Assembly: GCA_013339895.1 (NCBI GenBank)
Contig: JABACO010000018.1
Location: 4,321,911-4,385,910, forward strand
Origin: Ephydatia muelleri
Lineage: Eukaryota; Porifera; Demospongiae; Spongillida; Spongillidae
Direction: 5' to 3'
Length of the DNA: 64,000 nt
The notes beneath the pieces were generated by a model that was given only the letters and a program-made list of their open reading frames with translations, made no database searches and was not told where the DNA came from. Positions 35,024-64,000 of the stretch are shown here, piece after piece. The first letter of the stretch is position 1. The number at the start of each line of letters is the position of its first letter. Made by a program: the position numbers and the translations under genes.

Positions 35024-38000
35024 TTAACCCCTAGCTCTTTTGTGTGACTCTTGGATCTCATCCAATTCTTCACAACTGCCCAGCGTTCTACGAACTAAAG
35101 GCAAAGGTACAAAAGAAACAGAAGACGAAATATAAATGACATAAAATGGAGCTGCTTTTATGGATATCTAGCAGTATCTTGTGGAGAGCTATGAACTCAA
35201 CTGGCTCACTTGTTTTGATCTTTTCCTTCTTTCTCTTGTTCTTCAGCCCTGCCCTCTTCTTCTCCTCCTTCACTGCCTGGTTAGCTAATATTGCTACCAG
35301 GTCAGGAGTGTCTACATCATCTGAGCTAACAGCTGACCCTTTCGAGTCATCTTTCTCCTTCTTCTCTTTGTCCTTTGACTTCCCAAACTACATAAGAATG
35401 GAAGATAAAGGCAAGATGAGATATTGGAGAAAGTGAATGATAACAAAGAGATGAATATTGGTGATGCTGAAAAGATTTGAGCCCATAATCCCCTACAGTA
35501 CCAAGGATAAAAATGAACAGTTAGCAAAACGAGCTGCTGCTATGTAAAAATACATCCAGCAGGTTCATTAAAAGCGGCACTTCCCCCTTCTTAGACGCTT
35601 GTTGTTAACACTACACCACACCTGCACATCACTATCATCAATGAAACTACATACAGGTAATAGGAATTGGTTCCACTTACAACTGATTCAATGATGAGCT
35701 TTCCCTTAGTCTTCTTCCTCTCTTTCTCGTACTTCTTCCTTTCAATTCTGGTGAGCACCTTGCCATGGGTGGTACGGTACTCCATTGAGAAGTCACTCAG
35801 TAAGCGACAAAAGTTATCAATCTGATTGAGGGGAAAAGGCACTTATCAAACCGTTACATTCTTTCTCTTTCACTGTGATACATACACTATGGTACCATTA
35901 CTACAAATATTCAATTTCTAAAAATGTTATTCCAAATTGCAAGTGTAATGCTGTATACATGTATTTGTCATCACTTAGCATGGGCTTCAAGTTGCTAATT
36001 CTACCCCCTCCCTCCTTCCCGTATCTCCCCTGCCAAAAAAACACACTTCTCAAAAGGACCACTATTCATTCCAACGGTGGTGGAAATGATTAGATGTGAA
36101 TGTGGGAGGATGTGAATGTACTAGCACACTAATAAAGCTAACCCTCAGTTTGTCAGTCAGGTTTGGGTTGACACCGAGGTACATGTAGAGCTTGTTGAAC
36201 CGGTTTAGCACTCTTCTCTGGATGACTTGGAGGACCTTCAATCTCTCAGCAGCCTGTGTTAGAAACTGCGCAAATTTCATCTTCTTCTCCGTGCTGATAG
36301 AGTCCGAGAATGTTTCGTGCTTTGCAATGGCTCTTAGATGTTCCCAGCTCATGTTAAGGTCTGTCTTGAGCTTGTCCAATTGCTGCTCCAAATCACCCCA
36401 CTCCATCTAATAGTCAACCAAAAGAATTATTTTCTCACATATGCCAGTGAACACAACACAACCCATTGTAGTCTGCAAAACTGCCTCACCTTTGCAACAA
36501 AGTGGACGTGACAGAGCTCGGAATGAAGGTCGGAACTATCGGGGAACTTCTCTACCACAAGCTCCACCAGAGGCAGAAGTAACGGTGCTTTGTGAACTGT
36601 GTCCTTGACATCTACTATACGTGACAGATACTCAAGGTCAAAGGCATCATCCTGCAACAAGAATGACGTCAGTTAGCATTAATTAAAAGCATTTTAGGGG
36701 TAAAAATGTGGCTATTCAGTGTGTCTCAATAAATAGGGCAGCTGTACTACACTTTGCATACACAGGAACACATGTGATAGTCCTGTCTGAACACACTTTG
36801 TTGTATTGTATTTTGTACGTTATATGCACCCACTTCTTTGCCATTTAGGAAGTTTCCTATTGCAAGCAGAGTTCCAAGTACTTGCTTCAGTGTTTTGCTC
36901 TTCCGTATGTCGTCGATAGCCAACTTCACATTCATCAGACAATTTGCTAATTCCTGCAAAGTGAACAGATGTTGTGGCTCCATCACATGCTCTGTCCGCA
37001 ATTTCTCTTCCCACATTAATAGTACAGTGTAACATTATCAGCTTTATGCACTTTTGAGAGGACACACTGTAGAACTGTAACCAATTGATAGGCCTCCTGT
37101 CCTTATTCATGTGCAGGGTGCTGACAAATGAGTACACTACTTTTAAGAACAAATAAAGCTCAGTATTAATTGCTCTGATTCCAATGTATAAACCTTACTG
37201 ACTAGGCAAACAGAGCTATAATCAACTGAAATTGTGACCATCTATCAAAAACATGCATAACCCTTTTGTTTTGGGGGGGAGGAAGTGGGGTGGGGAAGGT
37301 GGTCTGTGGAAAGTTATCGGGGTGCATGAACATTTTATTCTTCAGGAATGAATTTTATAACTGTGGTCAGTTATTACTGATAGTTGTTTTGATAGACAAT
37401 GAGTCACTGTAGTAGATATGATGTAGGTGTTTTGAACACACATTCTGCTGCTAAGTAGAGTGACATTATGTCAGGAGGGAAGCAGTGGCCAGTTGCATGC
37501 AGCCCCAATGAGTTATGACATTTATTATGCATTAATACATTGTACATGCACATGTATCTGTGGTAAAGGCTTCATACTTGCATACAGCAAGCATTGATGA
37601 CATTACGGAGATGCCCAAGCCAACATCTTCTACATGCATAAAATACTACTGACATATTTCAAATAGTGCATAAAGCAATAATTGAATGGCATTCATGATT
37701 CATACATGTAAATGGTTTATACGTAAACAGTATTTTTAGTCCTTGATTAAAACTTTGAATTAACTGGGTTCCCAGGTTAACCTTCTTGTCATATTGTGGG
37801 CCTTTATTCATTTTCCATAATTTATTTATAGTATGGCTAAATATATTCATCATTGGAAAACAAACAAAACAACCACAAAAAACCCAACAATAAACTACTG
37901 TATACACACAGTTAAGTTTATGTTGGTAAATAATAATAATTAAAATATTTGAATAAAGTACATTTTTATTCCTATTTTTTGTGATTGTTTTCACTATCAT

Positions 38001-38491
38001 TATTTGCATAAGTACAATTTATGAACTAAACATCGTTCAAATAAGCATTTAGAGTACACTGTATATCGATGCAGAACCATTTACATGCATTGTGCTCATT
38101 TTGCCTGTTACACGGCAATGTGTACCAAATATACAGATAGGACTGCTATCAAATACCTATCTTACTATCAATAACAGCTCCATCTTACCGACTCCACAGA
38201 CTGGAAGACATAGTTGAACCTCCAGAGGCTGAGCCTAGCCTGCAGCTCAGGTATAGTGGACAAGGTATGAAGGAACTCTTCAGCAGGTCCCAGAACAGTA
38301 TCAGGGTTCTCCTTCCTGGCCTCCTGGAGGGCATCCTGGATAGAGACCTTCTCCTCTTCAGTAGGTGTCAGGTTGTTCAACAGTTTCTGCTGAGAGCAGC
38401 AATACTGATGGCTCGGATATGTGCATCCATTGTGCAGAGCTATGGGCTACACATGTGTGTGTGTGTCTGTGTGTGTCTGTGTGTGTGTGTG

Positions 38492-38536
<45 letters not shown>

Positions 38537-40118
38537 TCTCCTGACTTTAACCCTGAACTGACCTCGACAATCTCGCGGCTGAAGTAGGAGTAGTCCATGT
38601 TCAAGATGGCTGCCTTGATGTGTCTTGCAGCAGGCAACCTCTTGATCTCGATCAGAATGTTGTTGGCTCTTCTCTGCTCCAGCACTGTCAGTGACTTACC
38701 CTTGCCTCCTCCACCATCCTGAAATGTAACACAGAGCTCTGCATGAATGAGGACTGTGTGCTCATGAATAGAATGCAACCATTGCAATATTGCATGCAGT
38801 ACTTGGAGTATTTATTAACTTCCACACACCCTTGCCTTTGCATTGCATTCACAGATGTTTTAATATCTTTTTTTTTTTTTACTTCATTTTTGTTGACGGA
38901 TTGCTCTTCGCCATTAGTTTCAGATTCGAAGTGTGCACAGACTCAGTGGCACATGCATCACACCCACAGTACATGCACATATGTTGCAGTGCAGTACTTA
39001 CAGTCGAGTCCACTGCCTTCATTGGGATGTCCAGGGTGCGCTGGGCAAACAGGTGAGAGAAGGCTTCGTGTGCTACCTCTATTTTGGGTAGTTCCTTCCA
39101 TATGACAGTACCTCCTGCTCTGGCAATGGTGGGTTGGTTGATGACCTGTCTCTTCCAGTTCAATTTCTTCAAGTTCTGTTTTGGAACAGCTGCAAAAAAA
39201 AAAAAAAACAGACACATTTGATTATACTCTTCCCCAGGCTTTCCAGCTACTCTGTACAATGATGTGTACTCAATGTAGTTAGTGAGGGTATGGACAGACA
39301 TATGGTTTAGTTCAAGAAGTGGATTGCTTTAGTTAGTGAGAATGCTAGTGAAAACGCTCCTTTGTGAGAGTAATAGACATTTGGATACATGAGCTAGCTA
39401 CCTGATCTGCATGATAGCTTCATTCATATATATGACACTCCAAACCAAGGCATTTTTGTAATATCACAGAACATTTACCATGGCATACAATAAGAGTAGA
39501 TACAAATGTCTGACAACGCCATCATCACACTTCCATTTGCTGCATTATTTAGCACAAGTACAATGTAGTTCTTACAGTGTGCTATCATTTCTATTTTAAC
39601 TCCATTAATACAAAGCATCAAAGCATCACTTACCCGTAGACTTCAGTCCATTGGGCAATCCTGGGGGAGGTGGAACACACCCACCAGGGGGAGGAGGAGG
39701 GGGTGGAGCCCCACCTGGGGGAGGTGGAGGAGGGGGTGGAGCCCCACCTGGGGGAGGTGGAGGCGGAGGGGGTGGAGCACCACCAGGAGGTGGGGGGGGG
39801 TGGAGCCCCACCAGGAAAGGGAGGAGGGGGAGGAGGGACACCTCCAGGAGGCAATCTTCCAGGGAAGGGAGGTGGGGGTGGGGGTGGAGCCCCCCCAGGA
39901 GGGGGAGGAGGTCCATCTGGGAGAGGGTCCTTCAGGAAGTCCTCCTCATCTGCCTCAGTGAGGTCTGTGAAGTCCAGACTATTGACCACCAGGGGACCAA
40001 GCTTGACGTCGGTGGGAGCGTATGCCCAGGCCAGCTCCCGTCTCTTGTCCAATGGAGTCTGCTCACGGCCGTTGTTTACACTCTCAGCCTCCACAGGAGC
40101 AACACTCTCAGCCACGGC
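35024..40118 (-). pseudogene. FHOD: FHOD-type formin, unit 2, 5'-truncated
   Basis: Exons: 39634-40118 (FH1), 39002-39189, 38563-38718, 38189-38386, 36834-36953, 36490-36651, 36143-36406, 35681-35821, 35210-35387, 35024-35094. The FH2 exons keep the length, splice sites and reading frame of unit 1 (GNFLNGKE, VKDTVHKAPLLL, SWEHLRAIAKHE). Three defects appear. The large acidic exon is gone, homology ending at its splice donor. A nine-G run at 39792-39800 shifts the FH1 frame. A one-base deletion in the last exon replaces the tail (IQEVTQRS becomes IQESHKRARG). It is probably a pseudogene, or a truncated gene if the G-run is a sequencing error; the intact FH2 suggests decay is recent. Confidence 0.7.
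38453..38535. repeat. (GT)n microsatellite, unit 2
   Basis: Interrupted GT run in an FHOD intron. Confidence 0.95.
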
Positions 40119-40339
40119 CTGCATGTGGTGGCACACAAAGCTACACTGATAGCACATGTATGCTCCACACAGAATAATTGTTGCTTTCTTCCCAACTTGA
40201 AAAATAAATCAATAAGTACGTACAATCCTCTTGGCAAGCTTTAATCATCTCACAACTCTATTCATCCACTCAATACACATTGCTCAAATCAGCTCAGATT
40301 CAACATTAACCCCCTCCATCCTCTCTCCCTCTTTATTAC

Positions 40340-40979
40340 ATGAGCATGCACTTATATAGGTACAGAATGCATGTGATATGTGCAGGTCAGGTGAGACATG
40401 CCACTAGACGAACAGACGGCTACATGTCACAAGTCAGCTGAGTTCAGGTATATGGCAGGTGCTACATTACTAAGAGAAAAGCTAAGCGAGGTGAACAGGC
40501 AGTTAAAGTTGTGAGTTGTAGTGCATGTGGATACATACAGCACAACTTATACTATTTGTTCTCCTAAGGTTGTTGCACAATCCAGCTATGAGAAGATATA
40601 CACCTTGCCTCCGTCCAAACAAGCGATTGCGAAGTCCATAGGTCGCAGTTCACACAAGGCCTTGTTTCGGCATGTTACACACCATTGCCTCATATACGCT
40701 GTACTGCCATTTGCATATGATGAGCTATTAATCAAAGTTCTAAGTTGGTACAGAGTTCATCAAGAGAGGAGCTTGTCTTGTACAGATGTGTCCACACCAT
40801 CTGCAACATGAACTCAACTCAATCTTGCTATCCTGTGCTACTAAATGGAATGCAGGTGCCTGATTGTCACCTGACAGTCTGACCTTCATCTTTCGATCGT
40901 ACTGTAGTGTTAATACTGTAAGCGATAAACGCTTACGTCATAGTGGGTCTGGGTACGAGACTACAGTTCCAGTGCACCG
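40340..40979 (+). other. Spacer upstream of DHX16 with a transposon end
   Basis: No homology to FHOD is seen. An open frame at 40521-40811 (96 aa, VVAQSSYEKIYTLPPSKQ...) matches no family I know. At 40945-40964 TGGGTCTGGGTACGAGACTAC matches the right end of the element at 54400-55444, ending 15 bp before the DHX16 ATG. Confidence 0.45.
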
Positions 40980-61459
<20,480 letters not shown>

Positions 61460-62135
61460 TGGCACTACTGTCACATTTATTGTTCTGTCTTGTATTGCTG
61501 TTGTGTTTTAATGAGGCATTTATGTATTGTTTTGTGAGGTCTGCATGGGGATGTGTGTATAAATACATACAGTACATTTGCATTTTGACAAGTGCTTGGA
61601 TGGAGGTTTTTTAAATTACTACAGAAATACAGCATTATCATGTCTACACTGTACCTTATTGTTGTAGTGTGTCTGCTTTCTATTGGGAGGCTCACAAGCT
61701 GAGGCCAACCTTACTTTGGGCTCATTCTCTCTCATGACAGGGATGTAGCCTGGCTGCTCGGGTGTCTTTTCCACATAAGGCACGATGACTGAGACATGCT
61801 TTGCACCATTTTGATTTTAAAATAGTATTTAGAGAAGGTGGCACAACAATTTTTGAAGACCAAATTATGGCATATCAAATTGGATGATCCTGTTCGATTA
61901 ATAGGACTGGATCAGGAAAATCAGTGTTGAGCTGCTTCTATCATATTGCAGTGGTGTCTCAAGATACACTATCTATTTAAGTAGCCTAATTAAGTGAAGT
62001 TTGGAAAAGCTTATAATTATGTGCTTGTTTGTTTGAAAATTTCTCAGTTTTGTTTTCGTTTCAATCTCACCTTGAGCAATTTTTGTCTTCAATGTGTTTT
62101 ATTGCCTTATATATCGGTGTATGTTTTGTATGTGG

Positions 62136-62194
<59 letters not shown>

Positions 62195-62859
62195 TGTATG
62201 TTGTGTGTGTATTGTATGGTTAACAAACCCATCTTCCTAAGACACAAATGTAAGAACAGTACAATTACATGCAGACAGACACCTTACTAATTCCAGAATC
62301 AGTTAAATCCTCTCTACCAATAGTTGATTAAGTACAAGAGAGAAGGCATTTTGGCACATCAAAGGGTTACCCAAATGGCTGTACAGGTACATGTTGGCCT
62401 TGATTGCATGGGCAGTTTTTGAGCCACACAATTGATAGCTTGATGATCATGAGCTTCTTCACCATTAACCTCAATAATTAGAGGAACCCATATATACCTT
62501 TACTGGTGCAAACTACAATCTCCAACTTCTGCTGCAACATCGAGAAAACCCTCTTCATGAATTAAGTGAACATATGACCACGAAATAGTGATTTAGCAAG
62601 CAGTTTGTCAGAGAGACTAGTTTGGTAACACTAATGCATAACAACTGCACTATGTGTACATAAGTCAGCCTTATATTTTCCTTGTACTTTGTACTTATCT
62701 TCCTGTGTTTCAATTTGTAAATCCATGTGTGTGGTTGTTCTAATGCCATGTATTTGTGTTGATACAGAAATGTAATTGTTAATTCTTAAAAATACACATT
62801 ACCTAAATTCAAATACCTCCTTTCAACATATATCAATGAGTGCCTGACTAACAAAGGAA
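61460..62859. other. 3' flank of DHX16
   Basis: It holds the 3' UTR and intergenic sequence, with a (GT)n run at 62137-62190. No clear AATAAA lies close after the stop; TATAAA at about 61558 is a weak candidate. No other gene was recognised. Confidence 0.5.
62137..62190. repeat. (GT)n microsatellite
   Basis: GT run downstream of DHX16. Confidence 0.95.
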
Positions 62860-63065
62860 ACTGCTCAAACACAATGGAAGCCTTCGCTTGCTCATGCAGG
62901 ATTGGATATTCCTTAGGTGGTGATAGCATTTAAGTATCAAAAGGTTGGTACCAATCTTTTCTTGTAACAGTACTCCACTTCCACGTGCAAGGTCTGGTGA
63001 GAGACCAGCCCTTGTACATTGTTTGGCAAAAGAGTCACATAGTCCATTATGTCTGGTCACACCAC
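62860..63065 (-). mobile_element. Reverse-transcriptase-element ORF fragment
   Basis: Minus strand reads TRHNGLCDSFAKQCTRAGLS then PDLARGSGVLL, the same segment as at 24776-24950. It lies next to a kinase relic, as does the 24776 fragment (both are 3' of a kinase exon), so it probably belongs to the same ancestral duplicated block. Confidence 0.55.
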
Positions 63066-63539
63066 CATGAAGGCTGTCTATTGTTCCAGGTTCTGAACAA
63101 CAAGGGCGGAGTTCCTTTTCTCTGAATTAAACCAAGCCACCATGATCCAAGCAAACAATGCATGTGCATTTCATTGGGCCACCCTTTGGAAGGGAAGAAC
63201 TATGCCTGGGGCCAACAGAGTAAACTGTAATGTAATTGTATTTATGTCAGTGCACGTGGGAGAATCAGATAACATCATAATCCTACATAATACATGCTCT
63301 AGAGATTTGTTAAGCAGATGGAATGACATATGCTCCATTTTACCTAAAAGGGTATTTTGGCATGGGCTGGTGGACATTATAGATTGGATGAACAACATGT
63401 CTTCAGGCTGGACCCGCTGATTATTATAATTAATACCCAAATTATGTTTATATGGCAATATGACATGTTAAGCCTTTCCCTTGTGCAGTCCAAACTCCAT
63501 GGACGTATTTGTTTTAACTACATACGTACAGTGTGGTCA

Positions 63540-64000
63540 ATGTACTATATAGCTTGTGTAAGTTGTATTTAATTATGCACAATATTGATGAAAAAAAGCA
63601 GCAACTATTATTATAATCATTGTATAGCTATATAACTAGATGCATATGTATAGAACAATGCGCTTAAGGAAACAAATGCTTGCATCTAATCTGAATCAAT
63701 CAGATAAGTACATGGGTCACTTAATTCTTCCACTCAATTCTGCCAGAATTTCAGACATGGTGGGTCATTGTTCAGGTTCATCTTTAGTGCATGTTAGCAC
63801 TAAGGGATGAAGGGGGTTACTATCCAGAATGCATTACATTTGGAGTGTTCTTCTTTTAGAATTTCTAATTCCCTCTTTGTTTTATCCCATTCTTTCAATG
63901 CTCGGTCACTATTCTTTCATTGCTTGATCTCTCTCCTTGATCGTCTGCTCTTGTTCCTTGAGTTTTAGATCATGTTCCATCACCTGCATCTTCTTTGCTT
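63540..64000 (-). pseudogene. Kinase-exon relic with catalytic core deleted
   Basis: Bases 63721-63815 match the last part of the kinase exons (LHPLVLTCTKDEPEQ, stop, PTMSEILAEL). At about 63820 the sequence jumps to the region before the kinase domain (TIQNAL... on the complement) and continues into the heptad region to the window edge. About 0.68 kb, including the glycine loop, HRD and DFG, is missing, and a stop replaces an arginine codon. The 3' flank also matches 4960-5000. Confidence 0.8.

Larger units (their letters stand above)
23317..40339. repeat. Tandem segmental duplication, unit 2
   Basis: Colinear copy of 3324-21112. It differs by a solo LTR, an extra exon-2/first-exon cassette, about 300-450 bp of extra intron sequence at roughly 26416-26715, 31285-31735 and 37240-37600, and deletions of about 0.9 and 1.5 kb. 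No N gap marks either edge. Confidence 0.9.

Noticed and set aside
40521-40811. 96-aa plus frame upstream of DHX16
   Set aside because: Considered as the missing N-terminal part of DHX16, but it shows no similarity to it and has no convincing donor joining exon 1.

Overview
The window is intron-rich metazoan nuclear DNA (GT-AG introns, microsatellites, many small DNA transposons). A sponge or another early-branching marine invertebrate seems most likely, because of the style of the tyrosine-kinase-like (TKL) kinases, the retroelement fragments and the abundant TACATGTA palindromes, but no species can be named from sequence alone. Positions 1-742 are an N gap.

Minus strand, 1.3-40.3 kb: a locus duplicated in tandem. 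Unit 1 (about 3324-21112) and unit 2 (about 23317-40339) are colinear copies of roughly 17-18 kb. Each holds, in transcription order, (a) a formin of the FHOD type and (b) a gene whose exons encode three CYLD-type CAP-Gly domains, then a heptad-repeat coiled coil and a complete TKL kinase domain. Exon phases are compatible from a tiny ATG exon through to the kinase stop codon in both copies (predicted 827 and 860 aa), so a CYLD-like CAP-Gly/kinase fusion is the best reading. No CYLD ubiquitin-protease domain is visible. Below unit 1 (1.3-4.0 kb) lies a third, decayed series of the same CAP-Gly exons, and a kinase relic lies at the far right end (63.5-64 kb). Unit 1 FHOD keeps a large exon with a roughly 70-residue Glu run. 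Unit 2 FHOD loses that exon at the splice donor and carries frame lesions.

Plus strand, 40.98-61.46 kb: a 30-exon DHX16 (PRP2-type DEAH-box spliceosomal helicase) gene, essentially full length from the Glu/Lys-rich N-terminal region to the C-terminal fold. Its introns carry a near-perfect 955 bp foldback derived from a mobile-element gene, three minisatellites (one made of repeated 3' splice sites), and several terminal-inverted-repeat elements.

Scattered through both halves are a four-copy MITE family, a solo LTR with a 5-bp target duplication in unit 2 only, three fragments of one reverse-transcriptase-type ORF, and many (CA)n tracts.

The main novelty candidate is the CAP-Gly x3 / coiled-coil / TKL kinase gene pair, in which the CYLD protease module appears to be replaced by a kinase. 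Its coiled-coil length and first exons vary between the tandem copies. All homology calls are from memory of protein families; no search was run.
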